Shown here in pieces: positions 1-6,746 of a stretch of 25,149 nt of DNA. The DNA comes from a virus. The notes beneath the pieces were generated by a model. The model did not search any database and was not told the origin of the DNA. It saw only the letters and a list, made by a program, of their open reading frames with translations. The DNA lies in the IMG/VR virus record IMGVR_UViG_3300042549_005375, positions 1 through 25,149 of that record; one strand, written 5' to 3'. Every line of letters starts with the position of its first letter. Position 1 is the stretch's first letter. Both the position numbers and the translations under genes were made by a program.

Positions 1-3
1 AAC

Positions 4-639
4 ATGACACCTAATGGATTTGTATTATATGGTGGCCAAGAAGTTGACTTAGAACGCAGTATCAAAAATAATAATTTGAATGAAGGTACTAGGTTCAAAT
101 TTATCGAACGCACTGGTGCTATAGAAAAACACAGAGGCATCAAACTAGAAGATGGACTGGTTAGAGTAGAATATCAGTTTGAAAAGGTTATTCCAAACCT
201 TCAAGTCAATTATATCAATAATAATAATTGGTGGAGCAATACATATAGCACACCAGGCAATTGGACTAGCTCCGCATTTAGAGGAACATCTAGAGGAACA
301 TCTAGAGGAATATCTACATCTAATGCGCTACTGCAAAATAGTGTTGAAAGTTACAGCACTAGTGCTAGCTGCACTAATGCTAGCTACACCAACGATGTAG
401 GTATTACGGTACCAGGCAGTGTTAGTAATCAAAAGTTTAACACAGCATCTTGGTTCGCAACTGAAGCCGAAAAACATTCCATCGTTCTAAAATTATTGGG
501 AGAAACACCTGATAATAAACCTATTACTCAAGCTGTTACGGTAAAAAATAAGCCAAAGTGTGTGACATGTGGTAAACAGAATAAAGCAACTGCTAAATTC
601 TGCACTGAATGTGGCACTGGATTATTGATACCTGTATGA
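4..639 (+). CDS. Unknown protein with C-terminal zinc ribbon
   Basis: The frame is open to the left edge, so the ATG at base 4 may be internal and the true start may lie outside the window. The C-terminal 30 residues hold CVTC and CTEC pairs about 14 residues apart, a typical four-cysteine zinc ribbon of the kind used for protein or nucleic-acid contacts. The middle is rich in Ser, Thr and Asn and has low complexity. It includes an RGTS-RGTS-RGIS repeat at about residues 93-104, encoded by three 12-base units. The N-terminal 60 residues look folded but I do not recognise them. Function unknown. The gene ends just before the first host-like promoter of the window and is probably the last gene of an upstream transcription unit. 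Confidence 0.75.
   Translation: MTPNGFVLYGGQEVDLERSIKNNNLNEGTRFKFIERTGAIEKHRGIKLEDGLVRVEYQFEKVIPNLQVNYINNNNWWSNTYSTPGNWTSSAFRGTSRGTSRGISTSNALLQNSVESYSTSASCTNASYTNDVGITVPGSVSNQKFNTASWFATEAEKHSIVLKLLGETPDNKPITQAVTVKNKPKCVTCGKQNKATAKFCTECGTGLLIPV
280..315 (+). repeat. Three tandem 12-base repeats inside a coding region
   Basis: The unit AGAGGAACATCT occurs at 280-291 and 292-303, and once with one changed base at 304-315. It encodes Arg-Gly-Thr/Ile-Ser repeats and keeps the frame. The near-perfect copies suggest recent slippage duplication. Confidence 0.85.
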
Positions 640-650
640 GTTATAGCAAT

Positions 651-679
651 TTGACAGTAAATCAATAATATGTTACACT
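651..679 (+). promoter_or_regulatory. Sigma70-like promoter, copy 1
   Basis: TTGACA at 651-656, a 17-base spacer and TACACT at 674-679. The six bases after the -35 box are GTAAAT. This is the most diverged of six matching promoters in the window. The predicted transcription start, near 686, coincides with the GTG start of the next gene. Confidence 0.75.
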
Positions 680-685
680 ATTAAA

Positions 686-940
686 GTGAAAATTGAAATA
701 TCAACTGATTGGCAAGAGGTTCATCGTCTACTTCGGGCAGAGATGAATGCTATTGGTTACAATCAGGATCTAGAAAAAATGGTTCGCAACATTGATAAAA
801 TGGTTGCGGACCTATCTAGGTTAGAGGTTTTAGTTCGTAGAACTAGGAATACAGTAATACATACAGAAAAAGTAGAACAAATAAATTTAACGATAGACCA
901 TTTACGAAAATTGGTCTTGATGGCACAATTGATGAGGTAA
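686..940 (+). CDS. Small helical protein of unknown function
   Basis: This 84-residue protein is rich in charged and leucine residues with a heptad-like pattern from about residue 27 to the end, so it is probably helical or coiled-coil. I do not recognise the family. The GTG start at 686 falls at the predicted transcription start of promoter 651-679, so the mRNA would be leaderless. An in-frame ATG at 743 (MNAIGY) is an alternative and would give 65 residues, but neither start has a strong Shine-Dalgarno sequence. The gene ends two bases before the metallophosphoesterase start, and its last codons carry that gene's GAGG ribosome-binding site, so the two are probably co-translated. Confidence 0.6.
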   Translation: MKIEISTDWQEVHRLLRAEMNAIGYNQDLEKMVRNIDKMVADLSRLEVLVRRTRNTVIHTEKVEQINLTIDHLRKLVLMAQLMR

Positions 941-942
941 AA

Positions 943-1500
943 ATGAAAACTTGGATTACATCAGACTTACATTTTGGGCATCCCAACATTGTAAAGTTTT
1001 GCCCAAAAACTCGTGGTCACTACACTAGCATGACTCAAATGAATGAGGACATGATCCGTCAATGGAACGAGAAAGTTGATCCTGTGGATCAGGTCTATAT
1101 TTTAGGTGATGTTTCGTTTCAGCAGCCACAACAGGCGATAGAAACCCTAGCACGGTTGCATGGTCGCAAAGTTTTGGTCAAAGGTAACCACGACCGCAAA
1201 AATCTCAAGAATGAATTATTCGCGGCTCAATTCACCGAGATCCATGATTATTTGGAACTGAATTATAATGGCAATTATATTGTAATGCTACACTATCCTA
1301 TCGCAGAATGGGATCGTATGCATCGTGGTTCATTGCACTTTCATGGTCATCTGCACGGAAACAAAAGCGGATTGGAAGCTTTCCGTGCCCGTGATGCTGG
1401 ATTTGATGCAACAGGTAATGTGGTAACTCTTATGGAAGATTTGATTGCTGACGCACTCAAGGGCGCTATCAAAGGGCATCATACTGGTCCTGTAATGTAA
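943..1500 (+). CDS. Calcineurin-like metallophosphoesterase
   Basis: At 185 residues this is a single-domain binuclear metallophosphoesterase. The metal-binding blocks are in order: SDLHFGH (D8, H10), GD at 55-56, GNHD at 81-84, a lone His near 117 in MLHYP, and HGHLHG near 134-139. Such enzymes hydrolyse phosphomonoesters or diesters of nucleotides or nucleic acids; the substrate cannot be read from sequence. The start has GAGG five bases upstream. It is followed by denV and, after a new promoter, by HD-hydrolase and kinase genes, so a role in nucleic-acid repair or nucleotide turnover is plausible. In bacterial Pnkp RNA-repair enzymes a domain of this superfamily removes 2',3' phosphates, which is one possible role here (inference). 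Confidence 0.9.
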   Translation: MKTWITSDLHFGHPNIVKFCPKTRGHYTSMTQMNEDMIRQWNEKVDPVDQVYILGDVSFQQPQQAIETLARLHGRKVLVKGNHDRKNLKNELFAAQFTEIHDYLELNYNGNYIVMLHYPIAEWDRMHRGSLHFHGHLHGNKSGLEAFRARDAGFDATGNVVTLMEDLIADALKGAIKGHHTGPVM

Positions 1501-1509
1501 TAAAGTAAC

Positions 1510-1908
1510 ATGACCCGTATCAATTCAGGAGTAGACCCCAAGGAACTCCATCGTCTTCACCTTATAGCAGAATATAGGGAGATTACGATGGTTCCTGCAT
1601 CCTTACGAAGATCACTACTTACCCGTAAACAGGATGATGTCCTAAATAAAGTTCCCAAAGAGTTCACCCTTAACAAAGGGCATGTATCCTTTTTCTATGA
1701 TAAATTGGATTATTTGATAGACAGATTCCATCGTTTAGTTCATGAAATGCAGCAGCGTGGATACACTACTACTATCGACAGAGCCAAATCTTTTACTGGT
1801 TTTCCTAAAGAATTTTATGGGCAGTGGCAAGAAACATCCACTGCCAGAGATATTGTGTTAGAACGAATCAACGCCAGAAAAGATAAAAAACCACATTTGT
1901 ATATTTGA
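1510..1908 (+). CDS. denV: Pyrimidine dimer DNA glycosylase (T4 endonuclease V type)
   Basis: This 132-residue protein closely follows T4 endonuclease V (138 residues). It starts MTRIN, so removal of Met leaves the N-terminal Thr that is the catalytic amine in T4. HLIAEYRE at 17-24 matches the T4 block HLMAEYRE, which places the catalytic Glu at E24 (E23 in T4). GHVSFFYDKLDYL matches GHVTFFYDKLEFL. The enzyme cuts the glycosidic bond of UV-induced cyclobutane dimers and then nicks the abasic site. A sunlit aquatic habitat would fit, but that is inference. No clear Shine-Dalgarno sequence is seen, but the conserved N-terminus fixes the start. The stop codon TGA lies inside the -35 box of the next promoter. 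Confidence 0.95.
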   Translation: MTRINSGVDPKELHRLHLIAEYREITMVPASLRRSLLTRKQDDVLNKVPKEFTLNKGHVSFFYDKLDYLIDRFHRLVHEMQQRGYTTTIDRAKSFTGFPKEFYGQWQETSTARDIVLERINARKDKKPHLYI

Positions 1909-1933
1909 CAATAAATCACTGGTATGTTATACT
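1905..1933 (+). promoter_or_regulatory. Sigma70-like promoter, copy 2
   Basis: TTGACA at 1905-1910, a 17-base spacer beginning ATAAATC, and TATACT at 1928-1933. The TGA stop of denV is part of the -35 box. It drives the HD-hydrolase gene from a predicted start near 1940. Confidence 0.85.
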
Positions 1934-1958
1934 GAGTCTAATTGATAGAGGTCCAGAT

Positions 1959-2405
1959 ATGAAAAAAGGTGAAATGCTTGGGAAAATGTTGGTGATAGCC
2001 ACCAATGCTCATGCTGGTCAGTTTGACCGAGGTGGAAATCCTTATATTCTACACCCACTAAAAGTTATGCACTACCTCAAAACTGACGACGAGGAACTGA
2101 TGTGCATGGCTTTGGGCCACGATGTAATCGAAGATACCAGCGTGACTTACAAAGACCTGCGCGATGCTGGTATCAGCGAAAGAGTTATCGCAGGTATCAA
2201 GGCACTGACCAAAGTTCCTGGTCAGACATATGATGAGTATAAGGAAGGTGTCTTTGCAAACACAGATGCTATGCAAGTGAAAATGGCCGATCTCAGACAC
2301 AATACTGATATTCGACGCCTCAAAGGTGTGTCTGAAAAAGATGTTGCCCGAATGGTAAAGTATCAACTATTTTATTCTGAAATTAAAACAAAGTTGGAGA
2401 AGTAA
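1959..2405 (+). CDS. HD-domain phosphohydrolase, SpoT/MESH1-like (p)ppGpp hydrolase candidate
   Basis: A 148-residue single HD domain. It has the AHAGQFDRGGNPYILHP block of RelA/SpoT hydrolase domains (H32), then HDVIED (H54, D55, E58) and KMADLRHN (D111). These are the metal and catalytic positions of the SpoT/MESH1 family, which removes the 3' pyrophosphate from (p)ppGpp. There is no synthetase domain, so the protein could only hydrolyse. A phage could use it to blunt the stringent response; action on another nucleotide is possible. The ATG at 1959 was chosen over an in-frame TTG at 1905 because the TTG lies in the promoter. AGAGG stands seven bases before the ATG. The kinase gene follows with no gap. 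Confidence 0.85.
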   Translation: MKKGEMLGKMLVIATNAHAGQFDRGGNPYILHPLKVMHYLKTDDEELMCMALGHDVIEDTSVTYKDLRDAGISERVIAGIKALTKVPGQTYDEYKEGVFANTDAMQVKMADLRHNTDIRRLKGVSEKDVARMVKYQLFYSEIKTKLEK

Positions 2406-2810
2406 ATGGCACGACTGATTCTTATCCGCGGCGTACCTGGTTCAGGTAAATCTACCCTGGCCAAATCTATTCTTAGCCAAGAATATGGTAAACACATGGA
2501 AGCCGATATGTATTTCAACCGTGAAGGAGAATACAAATTCGATGCGACCAAGTTGGGCGCCGCACATGGTTGGTGTCAAGCTGAAACTGCCTATTATTTG
2601 GACAAAGGTGTCAATGTTGTGGTGTCGAATACTTTCACTACCATCAAGGAACTCAAGCCGTATTTTGAAATGGCTAAACTTCGCGGCATCATACCTGAAG
2701 TGATTCTTTGTCAGAATCAGTTTGGTAATATTCACAATGTTCCTGCAGAAAGCCTCAAGCGTATGCAGGATCGGTTTCAATATGATATCAAGGAGCTTTT
2801 CAATGAGTAA
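2406..2810 (+). CDS. P-loop kinase resembling the T4 polynucleotide kinase 5'-kinase domain
   Basis: This 134-residue protein has Walker A GVPGSGKST at 9-17, an EADMYF block near 32-37 where T4 Pnkp has NRDDYR, a VVVSNTF strand where T4 has VIISDTN, and a C-terminal VPAESLKRMQDRF resembling the T4 VPIDVLRSMYKS region. The layout therefore matches the kinase half of T4 Pnkp, without the HAD-type 3'-phosphatase half. The likely role is ATP-dependent 5' phosphorylation of RNA or DNA ends, although other zeta-toxin-like kinases share this fold. The ATG follows directly after the HD-hydrolase stop. An RNA ligase lies 0.8 kb downstream, which supports a nucleic-acid repair role. Confidence 0.8.
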   Translation: MARLILIRGVPGSGKSTLAKSILSQEYGKHMEADMYFNREGEYKFDATKLGAAHGWCQAETAYYLDKGVNVVVSNTFTTIKELKPYFEMAKLRGIIPEVILCQNQFGNIHNVPAESLKRMQDRFQYDIKELFNE

Positions 2811-3036
2811 GAAAAAGGAAGAAGGTCTAGGTCTAACTATTGATTGGGAAACCGCTGATAGGATTACTATTTTAAATCTAAAGCAATATGCCAAGATGAT
2901 TACCGAAGACATTGAACGCCTAGAAAATCTTATGGAACAGGGCGATATTGCTGAATGCCAGAGCATAGATTATGTTGCTAATGTAGTACACTTTAAGGCA
3001 ATTACAAAAGTATTAGAATATTTTGGTGAAAAATGA
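2803..3036 (+). CDS. Small acidic protein of unknown function
   Basis: A 77-residue protein, mostly helical by composition, not recognised. The start at 2803 (MSKKKEEGLG) overlaps the kinase gene by eight bases and has a strong AAGGAG site seven bases upstream, at 2790-2795. The frame is open further upstream, but that extension lies entirely within the kinase gene and has no ribosome-binding site, so I shortened the call. The stop overlaps the next start in an ATGA junction, which suggests translational coupling. Confidence 0.7.
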   Translation: MSKKKEEGLGLTIDWETADRITILNLKQYAKMITEDIERLENLMEQGDIAECQSIDYVANVVHFKAITKVLEYFGEK

Positions 3037-3494
3037 GCAAACATGCTGTCCATTGGAGTCATCTGCCCAATGCAGCATATATTGATTGGGCGATATCGTC
3101 ATTAGCGTCTGATCCCTATATTTGGTCTTGCAGGGAGTCAGATGATTGGACTGAAGAACATATATCAGCTTGGGATCGAGATTGGGATACAGCTTGGAAT
3201 GAGGCTTGGTTAGTAGTTCTGGGTAAGAACAGAGAAATCATTTGGCATATGGTAACAGATGAGGCTTACCAAGTGGCAGAGCCATGTAGGCGCCATTGGC
3301 AGCATGATAATAATTGGATTAATGCTTGGGATGCATTCCGAAGTATTATACTTGCACTACTCGCTTATGATGACTGTACTACATATTTAAAACTATCATT
3401 AGATAAACTCAATATGCTTTACCAGTTAAATGAACAACCAGCTTGTCTACTGCTACAACCAGGATCTGTAGTATTTGCAAAACTTTGCAAATAA
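3033..3494 (+). CDS. Tryptophan-rich protein of unknown function
   Basis: This 153-residue protein has 12 tryptophans in its first 110 residues. In the stretch AWDRDWDTAWNEAW four of them fall exactly four residues apart, and a second pair has the same spacing (WINAW). This would line the Trp side chains along one face of a helix and recalls the AWDAAW-type helical repeats seen in some phage and bacterial proteins. There is no signal peptide or enzyme motif. It starts in an ATGA overlap with the preceding gene. Its last codons carry the first of three TTTGCAA repeats lying upstream of the RNA ligase promoter. Confidence 0.7.
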   Translation: MSKHAVHWSHLPNAAYIDWAISSLASDPYIWSCRESDDWTEEHISAWDRDWDTAWNEAWLVVLGKNREIIWHMVTDEAYQVAEPCRRHWQHDNNWINAWDAFRSIILALLAYDDCTTYLKLSLDKLNMLYQLNEQPACLLLQPGSVVFAKLCK

Positions 3495-3501
3495 TTTGCA
3501 A
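3474..3501 (+). repeat. Three TTTGCAA direct repeats on one helical face
   Basis: TTTGCAA occurs at 3474-3480, 3484-3490 and 3495-3501, spaced 10 and 11 bases apart. The core TTGCAA is itself palindromic. The set ends 22 bases upstream of the -35 box of the RNA ligase promoter, so it could be a protein-binding site. Confidence 0.6.
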
Positions 3502-3523
3502 TGGAAATAGAGATATCCTACAT

Positions 3524-3552
3524 TTGACAATAAATGCCGTTTTTGTTATAAT
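3524..3552 (+). promoter_or_regulatory. Sigma70-like promoter, copy 3
   Basis: TTGACA at 3524-3529, a 17-base spacer starting ATAAAT, and a consensus TATAAT at 3547-3552. It drives the RNA ligase gene from a predicted start near 3559. Confidence 0.9.
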
Positions 3553-3577
3553 GTAAGAATAATATATTGGATGCAAA

Positions 3578-4468
3578 ATGAACAAAGAAGAACTTCGCAA
3601 GTTTGTAGAATCTAACCCAAAACTGGTTTCGATGAAGCCTGCAGGTGATGGTATCTATGTACTGAAATACTCTAAAAAAGTATTTTATGATGACCTGTGG
3701 AACGAATATTTGGAAGAATGCCGCGGCACTATTGTTGACGCCGACTTCAATGTAGTATCCCGCCCTTTCACCAAAGTTTACAACTATGGTATTGAAAAGC
3801 TGGCACCTGTACTTGATCCGAACACCGTAGTAAATGCATATCGTAAAGTCAATGGCTTTATGGTCGCAGTGACTTGGTATAATGATGACCTGTTAGTGTC
3901 AACTACTGGTTCTACGGATTCAGATTATGTTAAAATGGCCCGTGAACTGATTGATGTTGAACGGTATCGCAAAGTATGCAGTAAGTGGTATAACACTACC
4001 TTCATGTTTGAATGTGTGCATCGTAACGATCCACATATCATACCTGAAACTGAAGGTATGTATCTGCTGGGATATCGACCAAAGTCATGGGAAGCAAGCC
4101 CAACTAATCCTGACCCAAAGCTATTGCGTATGCTGGCTGTAGAGTTTGACACTCTACCAGTTGAACATCATAGCACTACCGTGGGTTCACTGGTTGAGGA
4201 AGTTAAAGGTGTATCTCATGAGGGATTTGTTTTTTATACCGAATCAGGAGCATCATCAAAAATCAAGTCACCATATTATCTGACCTCAAAGTGGGTGGCC
4301 CGCAACCCTCGTACCGACAAATTAGTTGATATGAAAAACGATATCAAGAAAAATCTTGATGAGGAATACTATAATCTCATTGATGCTATTAGACTCAATA
4401 TAGTTGAGTACACCGCAATGTCTGAACAAGCACGCCTAGCTTGGGTGCGAAAGTTTATGGAAAAGTAA
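3578..4468 (+). CDS. RNA ligase, T4 Rnl1-like
   Basis: A 296-residue nucleotidyltransferase of the ATP-dependent RNA ligase group. The adenylated lysine motif KxxG is KVNG at 90-93. Upstream lies ECRGTIVD (47-54), the block that T4 RNA ligase 1 relatives use before motif I. Motif III is FMFE at 142-145, motif IV EGFVFY at 215-220, and motif V KIKSPYY at 228-234. The protein is shorter than T4 Rnl1 (374 residues), so the C-terminal tRNA-specificity domain may be reduced. The expected role is sealing 3'-OH/5'-phosphate RNA breaks, such as tRNAs cut by host defence nucleases, after end-healing by a kinase like the one at 2406-2810. It has its own promoter; the ribosome-binding site (TTGGA) is weak. 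Confidence 0.92.
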   Translation: MNKEELRKFVESNPKLVSMKPAGDGIYVLKYSKKVFYDDLWNEYLEECRGTIVDADFNVVSRPFTKVYNYGIEKLAPVLDPNTVVNAYRKVNGFMVAVTWYNDDLLVSTTGSTDSDYVKMARELIDVERYRKVCSKWYNTTFMFECVHRNDPHIIPETEGMYLLGYRPKSWEASPTNPDPKLLRMLAVEFDTLPVEHHSTTVGSLVEEVKGVSHEGFVFYTESGASSKIKSPYYLTSKWVARNPRTDKLVDMKNDIKKNLDEEYYNLIDAIRLNIVEYTAMSEQARLAWVRKFMEK

Positions 4469-4482
4469 TAAAGGAGAATAAC

Positions 4483-4758
4483 ATGCCCTGCAGAGATTAT
4501 GAAGCAGACAGAAAAGCGCAAAATGATAGGTTGGCTCGCATTGCATGTAAAGCAATGAATGAGTTGGTTAAAAGTGGCTATGCTGATTTTTTGCTTCTAA
4601 AAGATGACGAGGTTCGTGAATGGTGGGACAAACACCAAGAGGCTGACCGTAAAGCCCGCGAAGCCGCTGCCAAAAAACGCCACCTCGCAAAAGTCAAAAG
4701 AGAAGCATTAGCCAAACTATCGGATGAAGAAAAGGCAGTCTTAGGTATTAAAAAATAA
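4483..4758 (+). CDS. Small charged helical protein of unknown function
   Basis: A 91-residue protein with a long Lys/Arg/Glu/Ala-rich helical C-terminal half, and one Cys near the N-terminus (MPCRDYEADRKAQNDRLARI). It resembles small hypothetical phage proteins that start MPC, but I know of no function. The start at 4483 is set by a strong AAGGAG at 4471-4476. It follows the RNA ligase by 14 bases and is probably on the same transcript. Confidence 0.7.
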   Translation: MPCRDYEADRKAQNDRLARIACKAMNELVKSGYADFLLLKDDEVREWWDKHQEADRKAREAAAKKRHLAKVKREALAKLSDEEKAVLGIKK

Positions 4759-4785
4759 GGCGTTGACTACTCTTGGAGTTGAATA

Positions 4786-5004
4786 ATGGATGATAAAAGT
4801 GCGGCACAATTTGTGGCAATGAGTGTTATGATTAAAGCACTGATTGCTACGCACCAAGACCATGACGCTTTACGAGATAGAATTCAGGAGATCATGAAAG
4901 ATGGATTCAAGAATGCAGATGAAACGATTGAACTACTGATTGACCAAAGTGTTTTGAATTGGATGAATGGCTTAAGAAAACGAGTTCCACGCGATGGTAT
5001 TTAA
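4786..5004 (+). CDS. Small helical protein of unknown function
   Basis: A 72-residue, mostly helical, acidic protein with no recognised motif. TGGAG stands about eight bases before the ATG. The next start codon follows two bases after the stop. It belongs to the tight run of small genes downstream of the RNA ligase. Confidence 0.6.
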   Translation: MDDKSAAQFVAMSVMIKALIATHQDHDALRDRIQEIMKDGFKNADETIELLIDQSVLNWMNGLRKRVPRDGI

Positions 5005-5006
5005 TA

Positions 5007-5189
5007 ATGACAGATAAAGTATACGAACGACAATCCTTACTTCCCAAAGAACCCTGTGCATATTGTGGTAAGATTGCTTGGACATGGACTATTGAAAACG
5101 GTAAGAATGTAGCCAAGCCACACAATCCTGAACGGTGTTTCTATAACCCTAGAAGCCCACATTATCCTATGTATAAGAATTTAAAATGA
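5007..5189 (+). CDS. Small putative zinc-binding protein
   Basis: A 60-residue protein with CAYC near residues 18-21 followed by His and Cys in HNPERC, giving a CxxC...H...C set that could hold one zinc ion. The start at 5007 (MTDKVYERQ) was chosen because the longer in-frame version begins deep inside the previous gene. The gene overlaps the next one by four bases (ATGA). Function unknown. Confidence 0.6.
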   Translation: MTDKVYERQSLLPKEPCAYCGKIAWTWTIENGKNVAKPHNPERCFYNPRSPHYPMYKNLK

Positions 5190-5374
5190 AGGATGAAAGC
5201 CATTTACCTATAACTGAACAAAGCCTAGTATTCAGGTTGCGGAAACGCGCCGAGATACGAAGGCAGATCAAAGACCGTAAAAGTGTTCAAGAAGGTCAAC
5301 CCGATCGCATTGCCGACCTGTTAGAAGAAGCGGCAAATGAAATTGAACGATTAAATATTTTTTTGGGGAAATAA
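5186..5374 (+). CDS. Small helical protein of unknown function
   Basis: A 62-residue basic protein ending in an amphipathic helix (RIADLLEEAANEIERL), a pattern seen in many small phage proteins without known function. It starts in a four-base overlap with the previous gene and ends directly before the macro-domain gene start. Confidence 0.6.
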   Translation: MKDESHLPITEQSLVFRLRKRAEIRRQIKDRKSVQEGQPDRIADLLEEAANEIERLNIFLGK

Positions 5375-5854
5375 ATGCTTATTCATAAACAAGGTAATTT
5401 ACTCGACCTAGCAGAAGCAGGCTACTTTGATGTTATTGTTCAAGGCTGTAATTGCTTTAACACCATGGGCGGCGGCATTGCCCTTGAGATTAGTAAACGC
5501 TATCCTCAGGCAGCAGAAGTCGAGTGGGAAACTATTAAGGGCGATTACAACAAACTAGGCACTTGGACACGAAGCAGAACATTGCCTAATAAAAACAAAC
5601 ATTCATTCACTATTATCAACGCATACACTCAATACAATATGAGTACTGGCGAGGATGTATTTGAATATACTGCATTTGCATTGATTTGCCAAAAGTTGAT
5701 TCACACATACGGTAACAAACGAATTGGCTTACCATACATTGGTATGGGTCTTGCTGGCGGCAATAAAGATATCATCATTAAAATGATTGAAGAATTTGCC
5801 TACAGCGTTTCTAACAAAGGTGGCTTGGTTACATTAGTAGAATTTAGAGGTTGA
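5375..5854 (+). CDS. Macro-domain protein (ADP-ribose-1''-phosphate phosphatase family)
   Basis: A 159-residue single macro domain. The hallmarks are the N-terminal strand ending GNLLDL, VQGCNCFNTMGGGIA at 22-36 (Asn and Gly-rich ligand loop), VxEW/KGDYNKLGTW near 50-64, the INAYTQYN strand, and the second ligand loop GLPYIGMGLAGGN at 118-130. It closely resembles phage and bacterial Appr-1''-p processing proteins, which bind ADP-ribose and can dephosphorylate ADP-ribose-1''-phosphate, a by-product of 2'-phosphate removal during RNA ligation. It could instead remove ADP-ribose from proteins. It sits 0.9 kb downstream of the RNA ligase in the same gene run. The stop overlaps an AGAGG-TTGAA leader that serves the next gene. 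Confidence 0.9.
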   Translation: MLIHKQGNLLDLAEAGYFDVIVQGCNCFNTMGGGIALEISKRYPQAAEVEWETIKGDYNKLGTWTRSRTLPNKNKHSFTIINAYTQYNMSTGEDVFEYTAFALICQKLIHTYGNKRIGLPYIGMGLAGGNKDIIIKMIEEFAYSVSNKGGLVTLVEFRG

Positions 5855-5855
5855 A

Positions 5856-6143
5856 ATGAACGAACGAATTAAACTACTTGCTGAACAGGCTAACGCTTGG
5901 TATCCCGACGGGTATCCTAGTGGTGAAGGCGGCGATGCTGCATGGAAGGATCTTGTAATCTTTGAAAAAGCAGATTTGGAAAAGTTCGCAGAGTTGATTG
6001 TAGAGGAATGTGCGGAACTGATTGACAATAAAGTAATAATTACTGCGGCACAGACATATGATGAAGTTTTCGTGGCTAAGTTTGATACCAAAGAACTTTG
6101 TGCTAAACAAATTAGAGAACATTTTGGAGTTAATGAATGGTGA
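5856..6143 (+). CDS. Small phage protein, tandem paralogue 1 (MNERI/FAELIV family)
   Basis: A 95-residue protein with three conserved blocks shared by four genes here: MNERIKxLAEQA at the start, KFAELIVEECAELI in the middle, and IREHFGV at the end. The middle varies in length and sequence. I recall similar small proteins in many phages but no known function. AGAGG lies before the ATG. The last codon overlaps the GTG of the next small gene in a GTGA junction. Confidence 0.75.
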   Translation: MNERIKLLAEQANAWYPDGYPSGEGGDAAWKDLVIFEKADLEKFAELIVEECAELIDNKVIITAAQTYDEVFVAKFDTKELCAKQIREHFGVNEW

Positions 6144-6298
6144 AATGGTTTGCTTGGTTTCCAGTGAAAACAGTTGATGGAAAATTTAAGTGGTTGACAT
6201 TAGTTAATCGCAAGTGGAATAATGATTTGAATGTCTGGGGTTATGATGGACACTCAGGAGCAGACGGCGGTTGGGAATATCATGGAGTTGAAGAATGA
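6140..6298 (+). CDS. Short aromatic-rich protein with GTG start
   Basis: A 52-residue protein starting GTG (MKWFAWFPVKTVDGKFKWL) and ending WGYDGHSGADGGWEYHGVEE. The four-base GTGA overlap with the gene before, the four-base ATGA overlap with the gene after and the gap-free fit between them support it. It has seven Trp in 52 residues and looks like a small all-beta protein. Its last codons (CATGGAGTTGAAGA) carry a GGAG ribosome-binding site for the next gene, as in the surrounding paralogues. Function unknown. Confidence 0.65.
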   Translation: MKWFAWFPVKTVDGKFKWLTLVNRKWNNDLNVWGYDGHSGADGGWEYHGVEE

Positions 6299-6498
6299 AC
6301 AAGTTTGAAGAATGGTTTATGAATAGGATCATTCGGCGTGAGCTTCGTCAATGGGGCAATCCAGGAGAACATATTATCAATCTGTATAAGATGATTCGTA
6401 TAAAGTGTGAGCATGAATTCTACGAAGATAACACGGTTACGATGAATTCTAACTTGAGAGAATGGTTTGAAAAAAGTTTAAGGAATCCTACAAAATGA
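6295..6498 (+). CDS. Small basic helical protein of unknown function
   Basis: A 67-residue basic protein with Trp- and Arg-rich helical segments and no recognised motif. It starts in an ATGA overlap with the preceding gene, 8-10 bases after GGAG, and ends in an ATGA overlap with paralogue 2. Confidence 0.6.
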   Translation: MNKFEEWFMNRIIRRELRQWGNPGEHIINLYKMIRIKCEHEFYEDNTVTMNSNLREWFEKSLRNPTK

Positions 6499-6746
6499 AC
6501 GAACGAATTCGTGAACTTGTCAAGCAGGCAGGTGGTCATTATAATAGTGGCAATCAGCACAGTTGGCCACAATATACCATTGATGATCCTAAAAAGTTTG
6601 CCGAGTTGATTGTGAAAGAATGCATTGAAACTGTTGCCAAAAATGTGTATTCCGGGTTTACACCTAGTGATTTTTCCGACGGGGCAGATTTTGCATACGC
6701 TCAGGCTATCAGCGATATCAAAGAACATTTTGGAGTAGAAGAATGA
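6495..6746 (+). CDS. Small phage protein, tandem paralogue 2 (MNERI/FAELIV family)
   Basis: An 83-residue paralogue: MNERIRELVKQAG, KKFAELIVKECIE and DIKEHFGVEE are the conserved blocks. The C-terminal codons for FGVEE include GGAG, which serves as ribosome-binding site for paralogue 3, and the ATGA overlap couples the two. Function unknown. Confidence 0.75.
   Translation: MNERIRELVKQAGGHYNSGNQHSWPQYTIDDPKKFAELIVKECIETVAKNVYSGFTPSDFSDGADFAYAQAISDIKEHFGVEE

Noticed and set aside
1905-1958. TTG start for the HD hydrolase giving 18 more residues
   Set aside because: The TTG is the first three bases of the -35 box, so it would not be in the transcript; the ATG at 1959 has a good ribosome-binding site.
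2058-2966. Minus-strand reading frames of 102 and 174 codons
   Set aside because: They lie opposite the HD hydrolase and kinase genes, whose motifs are clear. Their translations are low-complexity with no family resemblance, and no promoters or ribosome-binding sites face that way.
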